The notes beneath the pieces are model-generated. The model was not told where the DNA came from, did not search any database, and saw nothing but the letters and a program-made list of their open reading frames with translations. Positions 40,844 to 49,430 of a stretch of 64,000 bases of DNA are shown here, piece after piece. Each line of letters starts with the position of its first letter. The first letter of the stretch is position 1. The position numbers and the translations under genes are program-made. The stretch is from Massilia forsythiae (GTDB taxonomy: Bacteria > Pseudomonadota > Gammaproteobacteria > Burkholderiales > Burkholderiaceae_D): positions 6,166,600 to 6,230,599 of the forward strand of contig NZ_CP051685.1 in the NCBI RefSeq assembly GCF_012849555.1. Direction: 5' to 3'.

Positions 40844-41613
40844 TAAAACCTCACTATTCTAGTGCCGCCGGCAAAGGCGACTACTCGCGCGCCACCTTCA
40901 AAAACGACGATTCGTGCCATGGGCACTTTTGTTACGTCGACGCTCCCCGCCGGCGGCTGAGTCGCTGGTGCCGTCGTAAGCGGCGCAGTAAGCGGGGCCG
41001 AACGGTTCCCGGCGGCATCGTAGGAGCGGACGCGCGCCGTGTAGTTGGTTGCCGGCGACAGGCCTGACGGGTCAGCTACGCGAGCGGCTCCAACATCGAC
41101 CCAGGACGGCACCCCTGTGTCACAGCTGAATTCATAGCCGGCGACGGCTACGTTGTCAGCCGCTTCAGGCCAGGCCGCATGCGCTCCAGACGACGTGATC
41201 GACGTCAGGGTGATTGCACCTGACATGGTCGGCGCCGCCGTGTCGAGGGCGGCATTGGTGGTGAGCGGCGCGGTGAGCGCGCTCGACCGATTGCCAGCAG
41301 CGTCGTATGCCCGCACCCGCGCGGTGTACGCGGTACTAGCGGACTTGCCTGAGATGTCCAGGCTCAGGACACTTCCGACATCGACCCAGGCCGGCGTGCC
41401 AGTATCGCAGCTGAACTCGTACCCGGCGACGCCAGTATCGTCAGATGCCGCCGGCCAGGCCGCGTGCGCGCCGCCAGCCGTAATCGCTGAAATTACAAGC
41501 GAGCCGGAAAGCGTCGGCGCGGTCGTGTCAGTCGGCACCGGCGTAGACGCTTGAGTGCTGGTCGAGCGCGGCCCGCCGACTGCCGTCATGCCGACAGCGG
41601 AAAATCCTGTCAT
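40843..41613 (-). CDS. Phage structural protein with two FN3-like repeats
   Basis: This 256-residue protein carries two near-identical units of about 90 residues (starting near 28 and 120). They share the blocks SGAHAAWP, VAGYEFSCDTG, TARVRAYDAAGNRS. These fibronectin type III-like domains are common surface add-ons in phages and bind glycans weakly. It is part of the module inserted between capsid and connectors. Confidence 0.78.
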   Translation of the reverse strand: MTGFSAVGMTAVGGPRSTSTQASTPVPTDTTAPTLSGSLVISAITAGGAHAAWPAASDDTGVAGYEFSCDTGTPAWVDVGSVLSLDISGKSASTAYTARVRAYDAAGNRSSALTAPLTTNAALDTAAPTMSGAITLTSITSSGAHAAWPEAADNVAVAGYEFSCDTGVPSWVDVGAARVADPSGLSPATNYTARVRSYDAAGNRSAPLTAPLTTAPATQPPAGSVDVTKVPMARIVVFEGGARVVAFAGGTRIVRF

Positions 41614-41700
41614 CTGTCATGCCTCCTGTGGCACTTATCAATACATCAGCGCAGCTCAGCAATTCCCGTGTAGCATGTCGCCACTTCATTTCGAGAGTGC

Positions 41701-41898
41701 AGCATGAATTGGCTTTGGAACTACCTCAATAGCAATTTCAGCAGACATACCTGGGTCGCCGACGGCGTCGATCGGCGCCGATGTTCGAACTGCGGTCGAG
41801 TTGAGGAGTACGACGAAATCGCCAGCGTCTACGGTTCCGTCTGGGACACGATCAACGAAGGAGCGCCGGGCCGCTGCCGCCTGCTCCAGAGAGGGTAG
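41701..41898 (+). CDS. Small CxxC protein on the strand opposite the phage operon
   Basis: A 64- or 65-residue protein starting at the ATG at 41704 (coordinates include the three leader bases). It has a zinc-knuckle-like CSNCG and a protein-like body (HTWVADGVDRRRC, SVYGSVWDTINEG). It is oriented against all its neighbours and may be independent cargo. No family was recognised. Confidence 0.5.
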   Translation, partial: SMNWLWNYLNSNFSRHTWVADGVDRRRCSNCGRVEEYDEIASVYGSVWDTINEGAPGRCRLLQRG

Positions 41899-41907
41899 TC
41901 GCCAGCC

Positions 41908-42585
41908 CTACCGCACTGGCAGCCGCCGGAGCCCCGTGGCGCAATACTGCGCAATAAGGCCGTATCCCAAGTCGTTGCAGTGGATGGTTTCCGCCATGTA
42001 AGGCGACATCACCGCACTCATCGTCGGCCCTGTATAGGTGAAGACCCCCCGCGCGCGCACGTCCACCAGACCCTTGCAGCCCATGGCGCGCCAGTTCGCG
42101 CGTAAGTAGTCGTCATACGCCTGCAGCTGCGCGTTGCCGTCTGGAATGCTCCAAGCCTCAATGCCGAACCGCGGCAGCGTTGTCATCATCACGATGACCC
42201 AGTCTGGATGTGCAGCCAGGCGCTCCTTCACGTACGACGCCATATCGGCGGCAGCGGCCAAGCCGGTCTTTGCAGACCCGTTGTTGCAGACAGTGTTCGT
42301 TCCCTCCCACGCCAGCAGAATGTTCTTTTTGCCGGCGACGTACGCTCCGTCGGCGTACTGCGAGCCGCGGCCGCGCATCTGATTGATGGTCTGGCCGCTG
42401 ACGCCGATATTCGTAACCGAAACCGCGCCACTCAGAGGCGGCAGCGCCGCCATCTGAGAAGGCGTGGATTTAGCCTGGCTCGACGCTTGAAATCCAGCCA
42501 CCAACGAGTTGCCGTCGAAGACGACATTCACGCCGGCGCCGGAGTACCGCTGGAACGCGGAACTGGACAATACCGGGCCGATCAT
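41908..42585 (-). CDS. SGNH/GDSL-family hydrolase (phage virion esterase)
   Basis: All SGNH blocks are present in this 225-residue protein: FDGNSLVAG (nucleophile Ser in block I), GVSGQTI (block II), WEGTNTV (block III) and HCNDLGYGLIA (block V His). Such enzymes deacetylate or de-esterify surface polysaccharide, so it probably helps the virion reach its receptor. ATGA overlap with the LamG gene. Confidence 0.82.
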   Translation of the reverse strand: MIGPVLSSSAFQRYSGAGVNVVFDGNSLVAGFQASSQAKSTPSQMAALPPLSGAVSVTNIGVSGQTINQMRGRGSQYADGAYVAGKKNILLAWEGTNTVCNNGSAKTGLAAAADMASYVKERLAAHPDWVIVMMTTLPRFGIEAWSIPDGNAQLQAYDDYLRANWRAMGCKGLVDVRARGVFTYTGPTMSAVMSPYMAETIHCNDLGYGLIAQYCATGLRRLPVR

Positions 42586-44651
42586 GAGATTCCCATGGTG
42601 GTAACGTTCTGCGCGGCGGCATTGGCGCCGGAGACATCCACTTGGAAGTAGACGGCCCCAGTTGTCTGCCCGCTCCAGGTGTAGAGCGACGCGAAACTCG
42701 TAGGCGCGCCAGCGCGCGCGATCTCCGCGACGAAAGAGGACCCGGCGCGGCGCAGACGAAGGATGTCTCCCACCTGCGCAGTCACGCCGCTATTCACACG
42801 CCCACCAGCATCGCCATTGGTGATGACGTTGTACTTGTTGTCCGACTGTGTATCGATGTAGACCGCCATCAAAGTGCCAGAGTACGGCACCTTCGTCGAC
42901 CCGCTCGTTACGCTGATGAGCATCCCGATGTCGGATGCCAGCGCATTGACACCGAAGGCCACTGACCCATCAGTGCCGGCCGGCAGCACTTTCGACACGC
43001 CTCCAGCGCCATTCAGCCAGTTCCCGGCGCGGCCCTGATAGGTGTACGGCCCAGCGCCATTCTCGGTCACGTTATTCAGCGAATTCAGGCGCGCATACGT
43101 AGTCGAGGCGATGGCATTCGAGTCGTTGCCATTTCCATCTAGACGCCACAAGGCGATCAACCCGCCTTCAGTGCTCGACACGGCGACGGCTGATGGCGTG
43201 AACGCCGCGCTACGCTTGATACCCGAGTAGATCGCGACTTCATCGATTTCCCCGCTCCAGTTGAAGCCGGTGTTGCCGCCGAAAGCGCGCACGCCGAACG
43301 GCGCTGAAGTCGAGATCGTTCCGCGTGTCGTGTTCGAACCTGCCAGCGCTCCGTCGATGTACAACGTGCTACCGGTGCCCTGCGGATCGATGTTCAACGA
43401 GAAGTGGTGGTACGCGCCGTCGTTCACGGTCACGTTGGAGTTGATCACGATATCCGGCGTGCCGCCAGAGTCGCCGCCATAGTGCGCTGTCGCCTTGCCG
43501 GTGTCGGTAGTGCCGACCCACAGGCCGTACGAGCAGCCCAAGGCCGCCTGGACTGCGGCGGTGGTGGTCTTGGCCCAGAACTCGACGGTAACCGGGCCGG
43601 ACGCCGGCAGCAGATTGGCTGCCAACCCGTAACCGCCACTCAAGCTGCTCCCGAATTTGCCCGAGGCGTTGAACGTGGCATTCGTCAGGCTCAACGGATT
43701 CCCGGATCCGGACCCGGTCTGCGAATTTGCCACGCTGGCAGTGTACGTGATGCTGCTCGGGTTGGTCAGGCCGCCGTTATTCGTGACGCTAATCGTTTTC
43801 GCGCCAGCAGCATTGGCCGCGTAAGTCACCGTGGCGCTCGGATTGGCGGTCGTCAGGCTCACAGTTGCAGGCGAGAACGAGCCGCCGGCGCCGCCATCGT
43901 TTGGCGTCACAACTATCGTACCGGTGATCGCGCTGCCAACTGGGCTGACGCCGATGGTAAACGCGCTGGAAGCCTGCGACACGGCCCCGCTGGTCGGCCC
44001 CGTCAGGGTGATGGCAGATGCCGGCACCGGGATGGGGGCAGCGTTGACAGCTTGCGACACCGAATACCAGGAATCGGCACCGTCGCAGAAAAATTGGATC
44101 TGGTTGACGATCCCATTGCGATTATCGTAACCGATCGAACCACCCCACTCTTTAAAACCGGAGAAGGCCGGAGCATTCACGCCGTCAGCAACGAGGCGCA
44201 GGTACGCCAGCGCGCCACGCACTGCACCGGCGGCCGGCGTAAAAGTCAATGCGCTGGAAACGGCAGTCTGCGGCATGTAGCTGCTGCCGACGCGGCTCAA
44301 TGGGATGGTTTGCGCGAACGCGATGTCGTAGACGCCAACCAGAGCGTTGACCTCTTCCGCTACCAGTACGCACTGCACGGCCTTGGCGCCAGCGCCGAAG
44401 TTGACCTTGACGCCCGGGCCGGACGAACCGTTCAGCACCGTGTCGCGGGAGAAGGTCGTCGGGGTCAGGATGGTGCAAAGGGACAGTTCCCAGTCAGTAC
44501 CGGATTCGTCCTCAATGCGCAGCGCGACCTGCTTGCCGTTCGGGATGTCGGATAGCGGCCGGGCGCGCGCCGCAGCTGCGCTGGCCACCGTCGCATTTCC
44601 GGTACCGATCGCAGCCGCGGTCGTCGAGGTCTTGATGCAGTTGTAGGTCAT
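42582..44651 (-). CDS. LamG-domain phage adhesion/structural protein
   Basis: This 689-residue protein has an N-terminal virion-attachment part (about 1-200), an Ig-like Pro/Thr-rich domain (about 210-310), and a concanavalin/LamG domain (about 330-500) with VTVEFWAKT, YHHFSLNID and LYIDGALAGS, IDEVAIYSG. A C-terminal beta domain follows. LamG binds glycans. It lies with the SGNH esterase and FN3 protein in one block. Confidence 0.78.
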   Translation of the reverse strand: MTYNCIKTSTTAAAIGTGNATVASAAAARARPLSDIPNGKQVALRIEDESGTDWELSLCTILTPTTFSRDTVLNGSSGPGVKVNFGAGAKAVQCVLVAEEVNALVGVYDIAFAQTIPLSRVGSSYMPQTAVSSALTFTPAAGAVRGALAYLRLVADGVNAPAFSGFKEWGGSIGYDNRNGIVNQIQFFCDGADSWYSVSQAVNAAPIPVPASAITLTGPTSGAVSQASSAFTIGVSPVGSAITGTIVVTPNDGGAGGSFSPATVSLTTANPSATVTYAANAAGAKTISVTNNGGLTNPSSITYTASVANSQTGSGSGNPLSLTNATFNASGKFGSSLSGGYGLAANLLPASGPVTVEFWAKTTTAAVQAALGCSYGLWVGTTDTGKATAHYGGDSGGTPDIVINSNVTVNDGAYHHFSLNIDPQGTGSTLYIDGALAGSNTTRGTISTSAPFGVRAFGGNTGFNWSGEIDEVAIYSGIKRSAAFTPSAVAVSSTEGGLIALWRLDGNGNDSNAIASTTYARLNSLNNVTENGAGPYTYQGRAGNWLNGAGGVSKVLPAGTDGSVAFGVNALASDIGMLISVTSGSTKVPYSGTLMAVYIDTQSDNKYNVITNGDAGGRVNSGVTAQVGDILRLRRAGSSFVAEIARAGAPTSFASLYTWSGQTTGAVYFQVDVSGANAAAQNVTTMGIS

Positions 44652-44691
44652 GCGGGTCGCGCTTTCTTTTTCGGATGTTCAGTGAGCCGCG

Positions 44692-45063
44692 CTACTGCAG
44701 CTCGATGGGTTTCAGGTGCCCGTGCCGCTCGACGAGCAGCTTGGTGAAGCCGCGCTCGCGCAGCAGGGTCAGCGCCTGGGTGTGGATCTGGCGGTCGACC
44801 TTGGCGACGGTACCGTCGATGTGCGCGCCATGCAGGTGCGCCACCTCGTCGGTGACGTGGTCGACGGACATGATGCCGAGGTAAGGCAGGCGCTGTTCGT
44901 AGCCGTCTGGCCGGTCGTACACGCGGATCACCGATGTCTTGGTGGTCATCACCAGGTACAGCGGGCGATCCGGCGCGCCGGCCGGCTCTGGGATGCTGGG
45001 TTGCGCCCGGCGCCGGCCCCAGGCCAGCACCACGACGAGCCAGGCAGCTATGCGGGCGCGCAT
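44692..45063 (-). CDS. Hypothetical phage protein with N-terminal membrane segment
   Basis: This 123-residue protein starts with a hydrophobic stretch (IAAWLVVVLAW). A basic soluble part follows. It lies between the capsid-linked genes and the LamG gene. No family was recognised. Confidence 0.55.
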   Translation of the reverse strand: MRARIAAWLVVVLAWGRRRAQPSIPEPAGAPDRPLYLVMTTKTSVIRVYDRPDGYEQRLPYLGIMSVDHVTDEVAHLHGAHIDGTVAKVDRQIHTQALTLLRERGFTKLLVERHGHLKPIELQ

Positions 45064-45066
45064 GGC

Positions 45067-45327
45067 TTACTTGGCCTTCGACTGCTTGGCCTTCGGGTCG
45101 GTGGCGACCGTCGGGGTCTGCTCGATCGCCGCGGACTCACTGTCCGAGGCTGCCGGCGCCGGCGACGCGGAGCCAACCTCTTTGGCCAGTCCGGCACCGA
45201 CGAAGGCAGCCGCCAGGTCTTGGGCGCCAGCCGTCCCGGTCAGGTCGTATTCCCGGTCGGCCTCGTACGACATGACGCGAATGCCGTCGACCGAGCCGGG
45301 CGCAGTGCTCAGCATGATGATCTTCAT
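45067..45327 (-). CDS. Small phage head-region protein
   Basis: This 86-residue protein has an N-terminal beta-rich part (VMSYEADREYDLTG) and a Lys/Ser/Ala-rich disordered tail. This composition resembles small head-stabilisation proteins, but the assignment is uncertain. Confidence 0.6.
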   Translation of the reverse strand: MKIIMLSTAPGSVDGIRVMSYEADREYDLTGTAGAQDLAAAFVGAGLAKEVGSASPAPAASDSESAAIEQTPTVATDPKAKQSKAK

Positions 45328-45330
45328 GCT

Positions 45331-45723
45331 TTACACCGTCGGCGCGTTGGCCGGGTGGCCCAGGATGACGTGGGCCGCGCAATCGAGCGTCGGCGAAGTG
45401 CCGGTGACGGTCTTCAGTGCAGCGCGGATGTAACGCTTGCAGCCGATGTACGACACCTGCGACACCTGGTTGGCCGCTACGATGACCGGCTCGACGCCGC
45501 GCAGGTCCTTGTCGACCACAGCGACGAAGTTGGCGTTGTCGTCGCTCTCCTGCACTTCGAAAGTGAACGCTGGGGAAGCGGTGCCACCGATGGCGCCGTT
45601 CGAAAAGATGACCGACGCGGCATTGAAGCCCGAGAGGTCGACGCTCGTGCCGTTGGCAGCGGCGCTGCGGGTGGCCGGCACCAGGGACTGGACCGGCTTG
45701 ATATTGGATTTCAGGTCGCGCAT
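45331..45723 (-). CDS. Phage structural protein downstream of the capsid gene
   Basis: This 130-residue beta-rich protein (FTFEVQESDDNANF, SQVSYIGCKRYIRAALK) matches the general pattern of minor structural proteins encoded after major capsid genes. Its function is unknown; decoration is possible. Confidence 0.65.
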   Translation of the reverse strand: MRDLKSNIKPVQSLVPATRSAAANGTSVDLSGFNAASVIFSNGAIGGTASPAFTFEVQESDDNANFVAVVDKDLRGVEPVIVAANQVSQVSYIGCKRYIRAALKTVTGTSPTLDCAAHVILGHPANAPTV

Positions 45724-45784
45724 GGGCGGCTCCTTGTATAGTGGTTGCGGAAACCCCCGGCGCGTGGCCGGGGATCATTCGGCA

Positions 45785-47008
45785 TCAGGCCGCGATCTTC
45801 AGTTTCTTGCCAGCCTCGGCCTGGCGCACGCCGCCGCCCACGCGCTTGCGGGCGCGGAACACGACCAGGCCATCGTCCGCTTCGGTCACGTAGTCGGCCG
45901 AGAACGAGATCGCCACGCGGTCAGCGATGACGTACAGCTTCTTCCAGTCGGCGAACACGATCGGGCAGGAGTTGGCCGCGATGTTCGGCATGTCGGCCAT
46001 TTCGACGTACGAGGCGCCATTGATGGTGTTCGGAGCGCCGTTGGCGATGCCGGGCATCCACAGGTACTGGCCGTTGCCGTCCTTCAGGCGGCGGATTTCG
46101 CCCAGGGTGAGGCGGTTCAGGCCGAAGACTGCGTTGCGTGCATAGGCAGTTTTCAGGCCGTAGAACAGTTTCAGGACACTGTCGCCGGTGATTTTGTCTG
46201 CGACACCGCCGTTGATGGCCTCGACGCCAGCATTGACCAAGATGCCCTCCATCTGGCCGACGCCGGTGCCGCTGATCGACTCGATGCCTTCCTTGAGGGC
46301 GAACTGGTCAGCAGCATCTTCGCGCAGCTCGGCGAACAGGTCGTAGTCGGAGTCTTCCAGCATCTGCTGGGACACTTCGATGCGCGCGAACATCTCGGGC
46401 GCCTGGAATTCCAGCATGCCGTACGCCGGATCGCCAGTGTTGCCGCGACGCTGCGTTTCACCCACGCGGGTAGCGGAGCCATTGCCGACCTTTTTGCGCA
46501 TCTTCAGGCTTGGGCCGCCGATGGTGCGAACCGTTGCGAGCGAACGGATCGGGGTCATTTCGATCACGTCTTTCATGATGTCGGCCTGCAGGTCCGGCGG
46601 CGCCAGCAGGTAGCCGCCGCTGGTATCGTCGCCTTTCACTAGGGCGTTCGAGCGATCGCGAATCAGTTTCATGTCGTCCGCATTGCGATTCTCGGGCGAC
46701 TTGCGCATGACGCGATCGTAGGCGTCCAGGTATTCGCGAACTGCCTTGGCCTGCTCCCCGCCGGCGCCGCCCAGGCCGGCGCGGTTGGCGATCTTCTCGA
46801 TGGCGTCGAGCTGGTCCTGCATGGCCTTGTTCTGCTTTTCGATCAGCACCAATTTCTGGCTGCCGTCTTCGTGCTTGTCGAGTGCGGCGTTGATCTTGTC
46901 GAGCTTCGCTTCCAAGTCGGAGCTGTGCTTTTTCAGGTTCGCGTCGTTCGTTTTCTTGAACTCGGTGAACGCTTCCATTACTTCAGTTGCGGCGTCTTTG
47001 TCTGCCAT
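45785..47008 (-). CDS. Major capsid protein, HK97 fold
   Basis: This protein of about 407 residues has an N-terminal coiled-coil scaffold (about 1-90) and the HK97-type core: GGYLLAPP, PIRSLATVRTIGG, ISGTGVGQMEGILVN, then the C-terminal A domain. The scaffold delta domain is probably removed by the neighbouring ClpP-like protease. The ATG at 47008 has AAGGA at proper spacing; an ATG at 47014 overlaps the protease stop. Confidence 0.93.
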   Translation of the reverse strand: MADKDAATEVMEAFTEFKKTNDANLKKHSSDLEAKLDKINAALDKHEDGSQKLVLIEKQNKAMQDQLDAIEKIANRAGLGGAGGEQAKAVREYLDAYDRVMRKSPENRNADDMKLIRDRSNALVKGDDTSGGYLLAPPDLQADIMKDVIEMTPIRSLATVRTIGGPSLKMRKKVGNGSATRVGETQRRGNTGDPAYGMLEFQAPEMFARIEVSQQMLEDSDYDLFAELREDAADQFALKEGIESISGTGVGQMEGILVNAGVEAINGGVADKITGDSVLKLFYGLKTAYARNAVFGLNRLTLGEIRRLKDGNGQYLWMPGIANGAPNTINGASYVEMADMPNIAANSCPIVFADWKKLYVIADRVAISFSADYVTEADDGLVVFRARKRVGGGVRQAEAGKKLKIAA

Positions 47009-47010
47009 GG

Positions 47011-48024
47011 TCATTCCTTGATGGTGGAGGTGAGGTTTTTGATGTGCTGCGCGATCCGCGATGCGGTAGCGCGCTTTTCATCCGCAGGGTCCCCACCATC
47101 GCGGAGGGGGTTTTCTGGCGGCTCCGGGGAATCGTCACGATTCACCCGCGGCATCGCGGCTGCGATGCGCTTTGCTTGCGCATTCGAGAGCCCTTCTCCG
47201 TCACGGAGGAAGGCTTCGAACTCGCGAATTTCTGGCCCGCTGGCCGACGCCAGCAGGTTTCGCGGGGTGTTCTTGAAGTAGTTCAGCATCGCCGAGGCGG
47301 CAGCCTTTTTCTTCTTGGCCGGAACGACGACGTCAGCGAAGCCGGCATCGACCGCTGCCTGGCCGAGCAACCACGTTTCGGCGTTGACCCAGGCTTCCAG
47401 GTCTGCGCGCTTTGCGCCGGTGCGCGCCTCGTAGATGTTGATCAGCCCGGCCTGCAGCTGGTCGAGCACGTCGGCTTCCTTGCGCAGCGCATCGGCATCG
47501 CCCCACATGCCCGACCAGGGCTTGTGGATCATCAGGTTCGCGCCTTCGCTGATGCGGATTTCGTCGCCGGCCATCGCGATCACGCTGGCGATCGATGCCG
47601 CGACACTGTCGATGTGGACGATGATGTGGGCGGCGTGCCGCGCGAACGCCTGGTAGATTGCCAGGCCTTCGAACACCAGGCCGCCACCGCTGTTGATGCG
47701 CACGTGGATGGTGTCGACGTCCAGCTCGGCGATCTGGTTCGAGACCGATTCGCCAGTGATGCCCTCGTCATACCAGCCGTAGCCGATGTCGCCGTAGATA
47801 CGCACCTCGGCCTCGTTGTCGGCGAGCTGCGCGTTGATGCGCACATGGCCTGGCTTGAGCGCCATGCGATTGACGTAACGCACCGACCCGGCATCCTCCG
47901 GATCTTCCTGGGCCAGTTTCGACAGGACGTTATCGAGGCCGTCGCGCGCCTCGCGCAGCAGGCGCTCGTTTTCTGCGGACAGCACTCGTCCTGCAGCCTT
48001 GCGCTGCATATTCATTTTGGGCAT
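47011..48024 (-). CDS. Head maturation protease, ClpP-like
   Basis: This 337-residue protein has the ClpP fold signature: IHVRINSGGGLVFEGLAIYQ, then VAASIASVIAMAGD with the active Ser at about 144, then MIHKPW with His167. A long disordered C-terminal tail follows. Its place between portal and capsid fits the protease that trims the capsid scaffold. Confidence 0.92.
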   Translation of the reverse strand: MPKMNMQRKAAGRVLSAENERLLREARDGLDNVLSKLAQEDPEDAGSVRYVNRMALKPGHVRINAQLADNEAEVRIYGDIGYGWYDEGITGESVSNQIAELDVDTIHVRINSGGGLVFEGLAIYQAFARHAAHIIVHIDSVAASIASVIAMAGDEIRISEGANLMIHKPWSGMWGDADALRKEADVLDQLQAGLINIYEARTGAKRADLEAWVNAETWLLGQAAVDAGFADVVVPAKKKKAAASAMLNYFKNTPRNLLASASGPEIREFEAFLRDGEGLSNAQAKRIAAAMPRVNRDDSPEPPENPLRDGGDPADEKRATASRIAQHIKNLTSTIKE

Positions 48025-48030
48025 GCGGTG

Positions 48031-49254
48031 TTACTCCTGGGGAGCGGGTATTGCAGGCTCGGCGGGCTTGGGCTCGCCAACAATGTTTGCGGGGACGCGC
48101 AGTTGGTCACTGGCGGGGTCGTCATCAGGGTTCAGGTCGAGCAATTCGCGGCCTTCGTTCGGATACATCACGCCGCCGTTCACGTACCCGAGGATCACAT
48201 CCTTGGTGTCTTTCGCGGACCCTCGCAGCAGTCCTTCTTCCGTGAAGTTGAAATACAGACCGGCGTCGATCTCCTCGTCCGTCAAGAGATTGATCATCGC
48301 CGACTGCTCAAACGCCTCCCACCTCGGCGACAGACAATCCTCACGATGCGCGCGGTTCATTTCCTCGGCGCTGGCGAAGGTGGCGGTCTTGTCCGAAAAA
48401 CCAACCTTGATGGGCAACACACCCATGAACGAGCAGATTTGCTCAACCTGGGTCTTGCGGGTCTCGTTCGACTGCGCGTCGACGCTGCTCATGGATGTAT
48501 TCAGGAACTTGGCACCGCGATCCAAGATCATCGGTTTGCCGACGTTTTGCAGGCCAGCGAATTGCTTTCCGATCCACGCCGCCAGGTCGTCGTACTGCTT
48601 TTTGTCGAGCTTGTCCTCGATCGCGTAAACGCCCGTGTTTTGAATGCCGTTCTTGTGCAGGCGCGCCGCCGACTCCTCGGTAGCCATCGCCAGGCCGATT
48701 GCCTCGCGCGCCAGCTTCACGACATCCAAGCCATGAAACCCGTCGATGGTCGGGCCGCGAAGATGCCAAATTTGATCCCTAGTGAGCGTCCTGGTGGTTC
48801 CGTCGAGCCCGGCCACGTCGTACGTGATACGGAGGTTCTCGTCCTGCCGTGGTGTTACACGCCCAGGAGGAAGCGGAATTAGTTCAAAGATTTTCCCGCT
48901 GATGCCACGATTCTTGAACACGTAGGCGTTGCCGCAAAGCTCGATGTGCCACGCCAGCATCTGGCGGAACTCGAAGCTGGTCTGCCAGTCGTTGGGCTTC
49001 AGCGAAAGCAGTCGGTACAGAGAGTGCCCCGTCGCGGGCACACGCCGACGGCCGCTCTTCTGCATCAGCTTGAATGGCACTTGGGCGTAGCCATTTCCGA
49101 TAACGCGGCAGCAGGCGAATACAGTTGCCACCTGCAGCGCGGTGCGCCAGTTGACCACCTTGCCGGTCGCGGATTCAAGGGCGCCAATCCACTCTTGCCA
49201 AAATGGCTCCGTGAACGCCTGGTTTCGGCGCCCCCTTTGGACAAAAAACGACAT
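48031..49254 (-). CDS. Portal protein, HK97 family
   Basis: This 407-residue protein has the HK97 portal pattern: N-terminal ALQVATVFACCRVIGN, LSLKPND, HIELCGNAYVFKNR, LKGP-like HLRGPTIDG, and MGVLPIKVGFSDKTATFASAEEMN. It forms the DNA entry ring in the capsid vertex. Confidence 0.93.
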   Translation of the reverse strand: MSFFVQRGRRNQAFTEPFWQEWIGALESATGKVVNWRTALQVATVFACCRVIGNGYAQVPFKLMQKSGRRRVPATGHSLYRLLSLKPNDWQTSFEFRQMLAWHIELCGNAYVFKNRGISGKIFELIPLPPGRVTPRQDENLRITYDVAGLDGTTRTLTRDQIWHLRGPTIDGFHGLDVVKLAREAIGLAMATEESAARLHKNGIQNTGVYAIEDKLDKKQYDDLAAWIGKQFAGLQNVGKPMILDRGAKFLNTSMSSVDAQSNETRKTQVEQICSFMGVLPIKVGFSDKTATFASAEEMNRAHREDCLSPRWEAFEQSAMINLLTDEEIDAGLYFNFTEEGLLRGSAKDTKDVILGYVNGGVMYPNEGRELLDLNPDDDPASDQLRVPANIVGEPKPAEPAIPAPQE

Positions 49255-49430
49255 CAGTCTTCATCCTTCTTGGCTGGCTCGCGGCGTGCGGAGAACACAC
49301 CACCAACCATCAGCAGCAGCCCGGCAACAATGAGGCCTGCAGCGGGATGCAGCAGACCAGCACCGCAGGACAGCGCCCCGGCGCCGCTGACGATGAGGGC
49401 GTCGGGAATCGTCTTGATCAGTTTTTCCAT
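49254..49430 (-). CDS. Small phage membrane protein
   Basis: This 58-residue protein has two short membrane helices (ALIVSGAGALSCG and GLIVAGLLLMVGGVF). Starts at 49430 and overlaps the terminase stop as TGATG. Found between terminase and portal; function unknown. Confidence 0.65.
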   Translation of the reverse strand: MEKLIKTIPDALIVSGAGALSCGAGLLHPAAGLIVAGLLLMVGGVFSARREPAKKDED

